DNA of 64,000 nucleotides, from contig JAUJNX010000001.1 of the NCBI GenBank assembly GCA_030447925.1, positions 272,037-336,036 of the forward strand, in the 5' to 3' direction. Position numbers and translations under genes: made by a program. Shown here one piece after another: positions 46,315-54,337 of the stretch. A model generated the notes under the pieces. It saw nothing but the letters and a program-made list of their open reading frames with translations. It had not been told where the DNA came from and did no database searches. This DNA comes from Egibacteraceae bacterium (GTDB lineage Bacteria; Actinomycetota; Nitriliruptoria; Euzebyales; Egibacteraceae). The number at the start of each line of letters is the position of its first letter. The stretch's first letter is position 1.

Positions 46315-47112
46315 TCACTCCGCGCGGGAGGGGCAGCGACCGCAGTTGCAATCACCCAGATACGCGGCCGTGATCTCCGCGACCGCCCGGTTGAGTTCGC
46401 GGGCCTCCGGGTGGCTTGCCAGGGCCTGCCGGTAACGATCGTCGTCCCGGAAGTGACGCCATCGCTTCAAGACGCCCATGTCCTGGCCACGCCCGTCGTA
46501 GGCGCGGAGGTCGAAGGAGCTCCCGAAGCCATAGCCACTGACCTCGTTCAAGCCCTGGTCGCTGTTCGGCCCGAGGCCTAGCGCGGCGAAGACCTCGTCG
46601 CGGTAACAGCGGCTCTGGAACCACAAGGGGTAGTTGATGGCGCCGCTCGTCGGGTCAGGCTCTCGCACGTAGTCGCGCGCGTACTCCACCCACATGCACG
46701 CAAGTTCTTCGTAGGAGATGGTCATGACCGAGCGCCGCAGACCTCGCTCCTCCAAGCCCTCGTACATCTTGATACGGCTGGCGATGAGGTTGGGGAGATC
46801 CCGCAGTATGTAGCGGGTGGTGCTCGACTTCGGGCGTGCGGCGTAGTGCGGCACTCCTGGGATCTGCGTGTACCCGATGTCCTGGTAGCTGTAGATGGTG
46901 AGGCCGACCCAACGGGTCGGAGCAAAGAGCGGGTCGCCATACTGGGGGACCTTTGGCGGTTCCATGCGGTCGTCATGGACGTCGTTGAAATGTCGTGTCC
47001 TGCGTCCATTATTGGCCGCGCAGGCGATGATCCATCCCAGCACCGCGTGGTTGCCGCTACGGCGAAGCCCGAAGAAGTGGAGCTCGTCCGCCGCCCGATC
47101 GGACACCGTCAC
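46315..47112 (-). CDS. Sulfotransferase-like P-loop protein
   Basis: A 265-residue protein. GLRRSGNHAVLGWI near residues 15-28 resembles the PAPS 5'-phosphosulfate loop (RSG-type) of sulfotransferases, and RYILRDLPNLIASRI fits the 3'-phosphate-binding R…S region. The rest is not diagnostic; two Cys pairs sit at the end (DCNCGRC) and might bind metal. GTG 47112 overlaps the TGA of the LysRS-like gene in a GTGA junction, so the two are translationally coupled. PAPS could come from the enzyme at 1.3-3 kb. Last gene of the island operon; G+C well below that of its neighbours outside. Confidence 0.6.
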   Translation of the reverse strand: MTVSDRAADELHFFGLRRSGNHAVLGWIIACAANNGRRTRHFNDVHDDRMEPPKVPQYGDPLFAPTRWVGLTIYSYQDIGYTQIPGVPHYAARPKSSTTRYILRDLPNLIASRIKMYEGLEERGLRRSVMTISYEELACMWVEYARDYVREPDPTSGAINYPLWFQSRCYRDEVFAALGLGPNSDQGLNEVSGYGFGSSFDLRAYDGRGQDMGVLKRWRHFRDDDRYRQALASHPEARELNRAVAEITAAYLGDCNCGRCPSRAE

Positions 47113-48431
47113 CGGACCGGAACGGGGATGACTTCATCGATTCGAGCGTCGGTTAGGAGCGCTTGGAACCTGTCCAGCCCCATGCCGATGCCGTACATCT
47201 GCGGCAGGCCCATGCGGCAGGCCTGGATGAGCCGGGGGTCCTCAACGGTCGCGTCTTCCTTCGCCTCCTTCGCCTGCGCGGCAAGATTCTGCTGGAGCCG
47301 CACTGGGTCGATCAGCTCGTTGTACGCCTTCACGACCTCGTGGCCGCGGAAGACGACTTGAAAACTGTCAGCGATGGCCGGCTGGTCCGGCAGGGGCGCA
47401 GCGAGCGGCATCTGTCTGCTGAGATAGCCTGTGACTATCGTCACGCCTGTGAGCCGCGGGCGCACTGCCCGCTTGAACAGGTAGTCCAGCAATCCGGAGA
47501 CATACAGCTCCGCGGTCTCCGGATCAAGTATGTTGTGCTGCTTGAGGTAGGACTGGAGAAGGTGCAGTTGCCCGGCCTCGTCCTCCTCGACGAGCTTACC
47601 TAGATCGATATCCAGGTACTCTTCGAACAGGTCGGAGTAGCTACGCGTCGGCGCGTTACCGAAGTTGACGCGATCCGCGCCGTTTATTGCCGCGGCGGCC
47701 CTATCAAGCAGTTCGAGCGACACGGCGACGGCCGCGGGTCGGTCCATGTGGGCCGTATACATCTCTAAGCTGGTGAACTCGGGGTGATGGACCGGACTCT
47801 TGCCCTCGTTGCGAAAGCTGCGGCCGATCTCGTACACCTTTGGCAGGCCAGTGCGGGCCATTTCGAACTTGAGATCGATCTCAGTAGCGATCCTCAGGTG
47901 GTAGACCTCGCCGTTGAAATTGGCCGTGGTCTCGAAGGTCCGAGCGGCAGCACCGGATGCCTGGCGCTGCAACATGCTCGTCTCCATCTCGATGTAGCCG
48001 ATGTTGTCGAGCCAGTTCCGTAGCACCTGGCGGGAGCGCTGGCGATCACGCAGCACCTGGATGTGCGCGGCCTGCCGCTCGTGCCGTTCGGCCTCGTCCG
48101 CACCCGGCCATCGAGGGACCTCGCTGACAGCCTCGACCTGAAAAGAATCAGTGAACAGGGTGATCTGCCCTAAGCCCCGTCGCTTGCTGAGCGCAGATTC
48201 GTCCAGGTGACCTGTGGCGGTCACGATGTCACCGATGTTCGGCGGCGTCAGCGCTTTGTGCTCCTGACCGTCTCCCGCCGGACGTGTTACCGCTATCTGC
48301 TGGAGTGGCTGTCCCGGCAAGCCGACGTCAAAAAATATACTCCCTCTATGTTCACGGACAGCCAGCACCTGCCCGCTCACCGTCACTCCACGGCTGTCGC
48401 GCATCATCTGCACGTCGGACGCAATCGACAT
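47109..48431 (-). CDS. Class II aminoacyl-tRNA synthetase paralogue, LysRS-like
   Basis: A 440-residue protein with an OB-fold N-terminal domain (VTVSGQVLAVREHRGSIFF) and a class IIb catalytic domain. Motif 2 is YEIGRSFRNEGKSPVHHPEF and motif 3 GIGMGLDRFQALL, both with the ATP-binding Arg. It is about 60 residues shorter than housekeeping LysRS and differs at several active-site neighbours (SPVHHPEF rather than SxRHNPEF). It could charge tRNA, but in this operon it more likely activates lysine or a similar amino acid for another acceptor, as EpmA/PoxA does. The upstream AlaRS-like gene ends 30 bp before it. Low-GC codon use unlike flanks. Confidence 0.85.
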   Translation of the reverse strand: MSIASDVQMMRDSRGVTVSGQVLAVREHRGSIFFDVGLPGQPLQQIAVTRPAGDGQEHKALTPPNIGDIVTATGHLDESALSKRRGLGQITLFTDSFQVEAVSEVPRWPGADEAERHERQAAHIQVLRDRQRSRQVLRNWLDNIGYIEMETSMLQRQASGAAARTFETTANFNGEVYHLRIATEIDLKFEMARTGLPKVYEIGRSFRNEGKSPVHHPEFTSLEMYTAHMDRPAAVAVSLELLDRAAAAINGADRVNFGNAPTRSYSDLFEEYLDIDLGKLVEEDEAGQLHLLQSYLKQHNILDPETAELYVSGLLDYLFKRAVRPRLTGVTIVTGYLSRQMPLAAPLPDQPAIADSFQVVFRGHEVVKAYNELIDPVRLQQNLAAQAKEAKEDATVEDPRLIQACRMGLPQMYGIGMGLDRFQALLTDARIDEVIPVPVR

Positions 48432-48461
48432 CGTGTTCGTCGCTATCCAGTCCTGGGTCAG

Positions 48462-49685
48462 CTATCGCGCTGCATGGTGAGCGCGCTCAACGACGGCAAG
48501 TTCTTCTGCCAATAGAAGGGGAGGCAGCCCGTCACGAGAAAGAGGAGGGAGTCGCTCATGGATCCGCAGTATAGAGGTGGCTTTGTTGGCGTGGTCGAAG
48601 ACGTGGCCCTGGCGCTGGGCCTGCGCCCGGCGTCTGTCCAGCCAGCGGCCCGGTCGGCCACGGTCCGCGGCCGCCAAGACCGCTTGCAGGGATTCGTAAC
48701 GATTGCGTAGCATGAGCAAGGCGCGGTCGGCAACCTCGCGCTCCAGCCGCTCCGTCTCGGTCCAAGCCACGGCGAGGCTTCGGACGTCATCCGCCGACAG
48801 GCCGAGGATCTCGCGTTGCACCAAGACGGAGCGGGTGGCGGCATGTACGCCATGCTGCGTGGACGACAGGGGGTGGGGTTGGCGCTCGTTCGCTAGGACA
48901 ACCAGGAGTCCTTGCAGCGCTTCCAGCAAGTTGAGCAGCCGCGGATGCCGGGACCGCTCCGACCCGATTCCGAAGCGCCGCATCATCTCGTCGTCCAGGT
49001 ACGCGCCGGCCGTTCCGTGCATCGCCAGCGAGGTTGCCTCCAGGCCGCCCCCGAAGTCCACCCCGGTGACGGCTCCTGTGGAACCTCGCGTCACAACGAT
49101 GTTGCCCGCCAGCGCCCACGAACCGCCTTGTGGCCGCGCCCACACTTCCAACCCTGCGCCCGTGACGCCACCCCCGTACTTCTTGGTGCGGCGGCCACCT
49201 CGTGAGGGCAGGCCGTTCTCCGGCGAGGCGTCCTCGTACGCGCCTACGTTGAGATCTCGGCCGAGTCGCTCGCTCCAGCGACCGAGGACCTCACGATCGG
49301 CCATGAACAGGATGTCCGGCCGCCCTGCGCCGCAGAGGGCAAACGCCTCTTGGGCCAGCGCGCCATGCAGGGCCACCCTCTCTCCCACGCCTCGCTCGTC
49401 AGTTGACGCATAGCCGCCGTACATGTCGAACAGAGACCTTCTCAGCCCCCGTTCCGCTGCGTGCAGTCCCCCGAGGTCTCTCGCTCGAAAGCAGCGCTGC
49501 ACCATGACGGAGCCGGGCTCGAAGCTCTGGCCGCGGAGCGCCCGCCGGTAGTTGCTCACCGTGCAGGCCGCGAACACGGTGTGCCCGTCTTGGCGGTACA
49601 AGGGGCCAGCCTGAACCGTTGGCAGGCCAGCCCGGTTGTGCACGTCGATGTAGCTGGCCAGGAACCGCTGCGCCTTTTCGTTCAT
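48462..49685 (-). CDS. AlaRS catalytic-domain-like protein
   Basis: A 407-residue protein recognisable only by motifs as an alanyl-tRNA-synthetase-type class II core. FAACTVSNYRRALRG parallels the FTNAGMxQFKPxFLG element, VMVQRCFRARDLGGL parallels QKCIRxGGKHND (motif 2), GLEVWARPQGG parallels EIWNLVF, and VDFGGGLEATSLAMHG parallels motif 3 (VDTGMGLER), but the motif-3 Arg is replaced by Ala. The last 130 residues are helical and unlike the AlaRS tRNA-binding part, and there is no editing or C-Ala domain. It may make an aminoacyl-adenylate, bind a ligand or be inactive. Overlapping operon: 16 bp after the gene upstream. Confidence 0.6.
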   Translation of the reverse strand: MNEKAQRFLASYIDVHNRAGLPTVQAGPLYRQDGHTVFAACTVSNYRRALRGQSFEPGSVMVQRCFRARDLGGLHAAERGLRRSLFDMYGGYASTDERGVGERVALHGALAQEAFALCGAGRPDILFMADREVLGRWSERLGRDLNVGAYEDASPENGLPSRGGRRTKKYGGGVTGAGLEVWARPQGGSWALAGNIVVTRGSTGAVTGVDFGGGLEATSLAMHGTAGAYLDDEMMRRFGIGSERSRHPRLLNLLEALQGLLVVLANERQPHPLSSTQHGVHAATRSVLVQREILGLSADDVRSLAVAWTETERLEREVADRALLMLRNRYESLQAVLAAADRGRPGRWLDRRRAQAQRQGHVFDHANKATSILRIHERLPPLSRDGLPPLLLAEELAVVERAHHAAR

Positions 49686-49701
49686 GTCGCCTGACTAGCG
49701 G

Positions 49702-50490
49702 TCAGAGGACCCGAGGGTCCTTGGGGGCGACGAAGAACCGGAGATGGTCGCGCCAGCCGCGCTGCGGAGCGAGTGGGGCCTCGTGCAGGAGCGTTCGCGC
49801 GTCTCCGTAGTACAGCTCGAGGTCGGGGATCTGCCATGCAGGCAGCGCCTCGCCCGCGGCGTTCAGCGCCGTCTGGTCGCTCAGCGGGTCCAGGTAGCGG
49901 TAGCTGCCCTCCCGCGCCACCGTGCCGCCGCCACGGGCGATGAAGCCAATGAGGCAAGGTCCCGCGTGCACCAGGTCCAGATGGGGGCCGAAGCGATCCG
50001 CGCTGACGTTAGCGGCGAGATCAGTGGTCCCGGAGAACACGGGCTGGACCCCGTTCTCCGTCGGCCTCGTCTCCGGACCGCGATATGTGCGCTTGTGCTC
50101 CATAAGGAGGCCGACGCGCCTGGGTGCGGCGGGATCGTGGAACTCGGCGTCACACACTGCGCCACCCATGCCCAGGCCGACCACCCGGGCGAGCAGTGCC
50201 GCCGCTTCCCAGTAGTCCTCCGAGCCGCTTGGCATGTTCTCGACGGTGGTCCAGCCCAGGCGACTCTTGTAGGACCGGACGACGGCGTCAGCCGTGAAAC
50301 CGAGCAGCGCGTCGGTGGCGTCGACGTCAGACACCAGCGCCAGGCAGCGGTTGATCTGGCAGCGCGGCTGATCCTCGAGGAGGGGCTGCACCAGCCGCGC
50401 GTCGAGCGGCAGTTGCCGGACGGCGGACAGGACTGTCTGGCCGGGCACCGGCCGCCGCCCTGGTAGTGCTCCAAATTCATGTACGGGCAT
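49702..50490 (-). CDS. Unrecognised 262-residue protein of the aaRS-like island
   Basis: First gene of the minus-strand operon. ATG 50490 has GAGGTG eight bases upstream and is chosen over longer starts (50568, 50697). The sequence is soluble-looking, mixed alpha/beta, without signal peptide. Distinctive stretches are INRCLALVSDVDATDALLGF, WTTVENMPSGSEDYWEAA, GLLMEHKRTYRG and RYLDPLSDQTALNA. The EHKR and YLDP segments could be active-site-like but match no family I know. The next gene starts 16 bp after its stop. Confidence 0.6.
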   Translation of the reverse strand: MPVHEFGALPGRRPVPGQTVLSAVRQLPLDARLVQPLLEDQPRCQINRCLALVSDVDATDALLGFTADAVVRSYKSRLGWTTVENMPSGSEDYWEAAALLARVVGLGMGGAVCDAEFHDPAAPRRVGLLMEHKRTYRGPETRPTENGVQPVFSGTTDLAANVSADRFGPHLDLVHAGPCLIGFIARGGGTVAREGSYRYLDPLSDQTALNAAGEALPAWQIPDLELYYGDARTLLHEAPLAPQRGWRDHLRFFVAPKDPRVL

Positions 50491-50773
50491 CGTTGAGCAC
50501 CTCGCGATCACAGGTGGTGACCAGACGTAGATCTCACGGGAGCCGCAGACCGCTGAAGGTACCGTCATCCGCCGCTCATGCTCAATGCCGCCCCGACGGT
50601 GACACCGTGGTCGTCGCGGCGAGCGGCGTGACCTCCCGCCCCGGGCACGACGGAGCGTAATGGACAGATAGCGCTGCGAGACCATTCGGACGGCCAAGGA
50701 CCGGCAACGCTAGGCGATAGTCTCCTGGACTGGTGCGCAGTCCTTGGGTGCCATCACGCGGGAAGGAGGTTGT

Positions 50774-52276
50774 GTGCTAGCGCAGGGCGTTTCGTTGATG
50801 CTGATCGGGTGCGGGCGGCATGCCACGCGTACGTACCTACCCGTCCTGTGCGACGTCGGCATCGGACTGCGGAGCATCGTCGTCGTAGACCTTGCGGAGC
50901 AACTGCCCGAGATCCGCTCATTGCTGGCTGACCGCTTCGGACATCTCGCCGCCCGCGCCGCCTATGTATCGGTGACGGGACGCGACGCTCGACTCATGAG
51001 CGAGAGCTCGGTACTGCCGCCGGGCATCGCAGAAGCGTTGGACGAGGCACGCCGACAGCACTCCATCGACCGGGTTCTGATCTGCACCGCACCTGATTCG
51101 CACCTGGCCTACGCCGACTGGGCGCTGCGACGCTACCTGCACATCTTGATGGAGAAGCCGATCTCGGCGCCGATGCACCTGCGAACAAGTGTGCAAGCTG
51201 TCGGTCGGGTGTGGTCGGACTACGCCTACCTGCACCGTCTGCTCATCGCCCAGCGCAGGGCCCAGCCCGACCTCGTGTTCAACATCATGGCGCAGCGGCG
51301 ATACCACGTCGGCTTTCAGGCCGTACTCGGCCACATCCAGCAGATTGCTGACGACCACGGCGTCGGCGTCACCGCCTTCCAGTCGCTCCATTCCGACGGG
51401 CAGTGGCGTCCACCATTCGAGATGATCGCGCAGGACTATCACGGCTACAACAGCGGGCACGGCAAGGGGCTGCACTCGGGTTACCATGCCATCGACGTGA
51501 CGGACCGAATCGTTCAGCTGTCTCAGTCGCATCGCCTCGAACCCGAAGTGCACGCCAACTTCGTCTACCCCGGCGACTATCTTGCGGCCTTCGCTGTGCG
51601 CGACCAGTACGGCATGCTTGGGCAGGAGGTGAGCGAAGCGGAAGCCGAGCGTGCGGAGGAGGAGTTGGCCGGCGCGCAGGGGGTCAGGTATGGCGAGGTA
51701 AGCGGCCATCTATCCGTCGCGTACAGGGATCCTCGCGGCCGGAAGACCTCTGCCGGAACCGTCGCGCTCCTGCACGATGGCGTGTCGCAGCGAGGTTGGG
51801 CGCATGCGCACAAAGAGGACCTCTATCAGAACGGCCGGGTGCGCCAGGAGTCGCACTACTATGCCTCGGGGCCACTCCAGGTCATCCAGGTCAGCGCCAA
51901 CGAGGGGCGGGAGCGCAGACAGGGCAATATGCGGGGTGATGAGAACTCCTACGACTTCGTCATCGATGTCTACAGGAACGCGGCCGCGATGAAGGGTGAG
52001 CTGCCGTACCAGCGGCTCGGGATCGGAGAACTCTACCGTGATCGCGGCTTGGTGATGGGCGACCCAATGAAAGACGCCCGCCGGTACGCCCTCCTCGACT
52101 TCTTCAACTGCATAGGCAGCGGCCGCACGAGCTCAACGTCCGATTACACCTCGCACGAGAGCACCGTGCGCATTCTGGCGAAGATGTATGAAAGCGCGCT
52201 TCGCCAGAGCGATCATTCCCAGTACCACCGCTTCGATACAGCCGTTGCTGTGCCGCTGCCGCACTCTGCTCCTTGA
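50774..52276 (+). CDS. Gfo/Idh/MocA-family oxidoreductase
   Basis: A 500-residue NAD(P)-dependent dehydrogenase. LIGCGRHATRTYLPVL near the start is the dinucleotide-binding GxGxxA-type loop, ICTAPDSHLAYADWAL the middle, and LMEKPISAP near 125 contains the EKP catalytic Lys motif. YHGYNSGHGKGLHSGYHAID carries His/Asp residues suited to substrate binding. It is longer than typical members (about 350), with extra C-terminal sequence (residues 300-420). GTG 50774 has AAGGAGG 4 bases upstream, which decides the start. Divergent from the aaRS-like operon across 283 bp. Substrate is likely a sugar, inositol or sugar-like carbonyl. Confidence 0.85.
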   Translation: MLAQGVSLMLIGCGRHATRTYLPVLCDVGIGLRSIVVVDLAEQLPEIRSLLADRFGHLAARAAYVSVTGRDARLMSESSVLPPGIAEALDEARRQHSIDRVLICTAPDSHLAYADWALRRYLHILMEKPISAPMHLRTSVQAVGRVWSDYAYLHRLLIAQRRAQPDLVFNIMAQRRYHVGFQAVLGHIQQIADDHGVGVTAFQSLHSDGQWRPPFEMIAQDYHGYNSGHGKGLHSGYHAIDVTDRIVQLSQSHRLEPEVHANFVYPGDYLAAFAVRDQYGMLGQEVSEAEAERAEEELAGAQGVRYGEVSGHLSVAYRDPRGRKTSAGTVALLHDGVSQRGWAHAHKEDLYQNGRVRQESHYYASGPLQVIQVSANEGRERRQGNMRGDENSYDFVIDVYRNAAAMKGELPYQRLGIGELYRDRGLVMGDPMKDARRYALLDFFNCIGSGRTSSTSDYTSHESTVRILAKMYESALRQSDHSQYHRFDTAVAVPLPHSAP

Positions 52277-52424
52277 CCCCGTCCGGATCGCGAGCGAGTG
52301 GCGCCGCTTGGGTGCTCGGCGTCGCGGTGGACCGCGAGCCAGGCGTCGCCCTGGAGACCGACGCCCGCGGGGTCGGCTGCACGGGCTCGGGGGCGGCCAT
52401 GCCGGCAGGTGCAGCGAGAGGGGA

Positions 52425-52850
52425 TCAGGTGAGGCGTTCGGGGGGTTGGGGGCCGGCGGTGAGCAGGGCGGTGCGCCAGGGGTCGGGCCAGGGGACGGGG
52501 GTGCCGCCGCCGCGGTCGACCAGGACGCAGACCAGGTCGCCGGCCGCGGCGACCCGTTCGCCGCGGCGGACCGCGAAGCGGTAGGTGATCGAGGTGCGGC
52601 CCACGGCGGTGACGGCCAGCTCGATGTCAACGAGCTGGTGGAAGTACAGCGCGGCGGGGAACTCGACGGCGGCGCGGACCCGCGGGGTGCGGCCGAAGGT
52701 CTGCTCGCGGATCCCGAGGCGGTCGTGGAGCACCGCCTCGGCGGCCTCGACCAGCCGCCACACCGTGGCGTTGTGGTAGTGGCCGGACGCGTCGGTGTCG
52801 ATCCAGTCGATCCGGCGCTGCACGACCACCGAGGCCAGCCCCTGCTCCAT
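52425..52850 (-). CDS. 4-Hydroxybenzoyl-CoA thioesterase-like hotdog protein
   Basis: A 141-residue hotdog-fold thioesterase. RRIDWIDTDASGHYHNATVW is the family hallmark with the catalytic Asp in the (D/E)TDxxGHxNN-type motif, and RTSITYRFAVRRG the central strand. It hydrolyses acyl-CoA thioesters. It is divergent from paaA, sharing the palindromic operator region, so a role in phenylacetyl-CoA or ring-opened CoA intermediates is likely, comparable to PaaI/PaaY thioesterases. ATG 52850. Confidence 0.88.
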   Translation of the reverse strand: MEQGLASVVVQRRIDWIDTDASGHYHNATVWRLVEAAEAVLHDRLGIREQTFGRTPRVRAAVEFPAALYFHQLVDIELAVTAVGRTSITYRFAVRRGERVAAAGDLVCVLVDRGGGTPVPWPDPWRTALLTAGPQPPERLT

Positions 52851-52868
52851 GACGCGGCACCTTACCCC

Positions 52869-52898
52869 TTGACCTCTGTCTGACCGGTCAGATAAACT
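52869..52898 (+). promoter_or_regulatory. paaA promoter with palindromic operator
   Basis: TTGACC (52869-52874) and GATAAA (52891-52896) make a sigma70-like promoter with a 16-base spacer just before paaA. Within it lies the perfect 14-bp palindrome TCTGACCGGTCAGA (52879-52892), overlapping the start of the -10. This is the expected layout for a TetR-type repressor that senses a CoA thioester. Confidence 0.65.
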
Positions 52899-52904
52899 CC
52901 GACC

Positions 52905-53825
52905 ATGACGACCGAGGGAGAGCTCCTCGAGCGGCTGGGGGCCGGGAAGCTGGTCGAGGGCCCGCAGCACGCGACCGAGGCCTACGTCAGGGCGCTCACG
53001 CGCACGCTGATCGTGTCCGGCGACACGGAGCTGATCAGCGCCCCCGCCTACCTCCGCGCCGCCCAGCACGCGCCGTCGACGGGTGCGTACATGACGGTCG
53101 TGAGCATGATCCAGGACGAGATCGGCCACGCCCACATCGCCTACCGCATGCTGCGCGACCTCGGCGTGGACGCCGACGCGCTGGTGTACGAGCGCGAGGC
53201 GTCGGACTGGCGCTACCCCTACGCCTTCGACGTCCCGCTGGACTCCTGGGCCGAGCTGGTCGTCGCCAACGGCTTCTACGACCGCGCCGGCTACTGCCTG
53301 CTCGGCGACGTCCACGAGCACACCAGCTACGGCCCGTGGAAGCGCGCGCTGGTCAAGGTCGAGTACGAGGAGAACTTCCACCTCCGCCACGGGGAGCGCT
53401 GGATGGGCATCTACGCCGCCGATCCGGACCGCAAGCGCGATCTGCAGGCCGCGGTCGACTGGATGTTCCCGCTGACCCTGGAGTGGTTCGGGCTGCCCGA
53501 CCACCTCAAGCGCCACAGCGGCCAGCTCTCCTACGGGCTGAAGGGCCGCAGCAACGACGAGCTGCGCCAGCGCTGGATGTCCACCGCCGTCCCGCTGTGC
53601 GAGAAGCTCGGTCTGGACGTGCCGGCCCACCGCGACGAGGCGACCGGCACCTACGTCATCGACTGCCCCTTCCCCATGGCCTTCGACGAGGAGGCCAAGC
53701 GCTGGGACACCTCCCGCGCGGTCTCCTGGGACGACGTCATGGTCCGCTGGAAGGCCCGCGGGCCGGCCAACGAGGAGTTCGTGGCCAAGGTCCAGCGCGG
53801 CTACAAGCAACTGGTGGCGGCGTGA
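52905..53825 (+). CDS. paaA: Phenylacetyl-CoA epoxygenase catalytic subunit PaaA
   Basis: A 306-residue ferritin-like diiron oxygenase. The two metal-binding helices carry QDEIGHAHIAYR and EYEENFHLRHGE, giving the E-x-x-H ligands, and SYGPWKRALVKVEYEENF is conserved in PaaA. Together with PaaC and a reductase it inserts oxygen into phenylacetyl-CoA to form the 1,2-epoxide. ATG 52905. The next gene begins in a GTGA overlap. TetR family genes are at 58.6 and 61.9 kb but none is adjacent. Confidence 0.93.
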   Translation: MTTEGELLERLGAGKLVEGPQHATEAYVRALTRTLIVSGDTELISAPAYLRAAQHAPSTGAYMTVVSMIQDEIGHAHIAYRMLRDLGVDADALVYEREASDWRYPYAFDVPLDSWAELVVANGFYDRAGYCLLGDVHEHTSYGPWKRALVKVEYEENFHLRHGERWMGIYAADPDRKRDLQAAVDWMFPLTLEWFGLPDHLKRHSGQLSYGLKGRSNDELRQRWMSTAVPLCEKLGLDVPAHRDEATGTYVIDCPFPMAFDEEAKRWDTSRAVSWDDVMVRWKARGPANEEFVAKVQRGYKQLVAA

Positions 53826-54133
53826 GCGCCGTGACCGCGGACCGGGTGCGCGCGGCGCTCGCCGACGTCTGCGACCCGGAGCTGCCGGTCAGCGTCGTCG
53901 ACCTCGGCCTGATCCGCGGGATCGACGTCGACGGCGGCGCGGTGACGGTGCGCATGACCTTCACCTCGATCGCGTGCCCGTGCACCGAGGTCCTCAAGGA
54001 GGACGTCGCCGCGGCCGTCGGCGCCCTGGACGGCGTCACCGCCGCGCTCGTCGAGGAGGTCTTCGAGCCCTGGTCGCGCGCCGACCTCACCGACGAGGGC
54101 CGCCTGATCCTGCGGGCCCTGGCGGTCGTCTAG
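53822..54133 (+). CDS. paaD: PaaD N-terminal part: MIP18/DUF59 domain protein
   Basis: A 103-residue protein with DPELPVSVVDLGLIRGI and MTFTSIACPCTEVLKEDV, the DUF59/MIP18 core including the Cys-x-Cys-like pair in ACPC used for Fe-S cluster assembly. In E. coli PaaD this domain is followed by a zinc ribbon; here the ribbon is a separate frame (55206-55388). GTG start in a GTGA overlap with paaA. Needed for maturation of the epoxygenase reductase or oxygenase. Confidence 0.88.
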   Translation: MSAVTADRVRAALADVCDPELPVSVVDLGLIRGIDVDGGAVTVRMTFTSIACPCTEVLKEDVAAAVGALDGVTAALVEEVFEPWSRADLTDEGRLILRALAVV

Positions 54134-54334
54134 GTGACCGGGCCGACCGTCCAGCCCTACGAGGTCTTCGCCCGCCACGCCCGCGACGCCGCCGCGTCCC
54201 ACATCGGCCTGGTCCAGGCCGCGTCGCCCGCCGACGCCGGGGTGTTCGCCTACACGATCTTCGACGAGCGCAAGTGGGCCGAGCTGTTCGTCGTCCCCCG
54301 CGCGGCCCTCGTCGCGGTCGTCCGGCCGGACTGA
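54134..54334 (+). CDS. paaB: PaaB-like small subunit 1
   Basis: A 66-residue protein beginning YEVFARHARDAAASHIGLV, the PaaB start (YEVF-R), then FDERKWAELFVVPRAAL, similar to the PaaB C-terminal strand. PaaB is a structural subunit of the epoxygenase complex. GTG start directly abuts the paaD stop. Confidence 0.75.
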   Translation: MTGPTVQPYEVFARHARDAAASHIGLVQAASPADAGVFAYTIFDERKWAELFVVPRAALVAVVRPD

Positions 54335-54337
54335 CCC

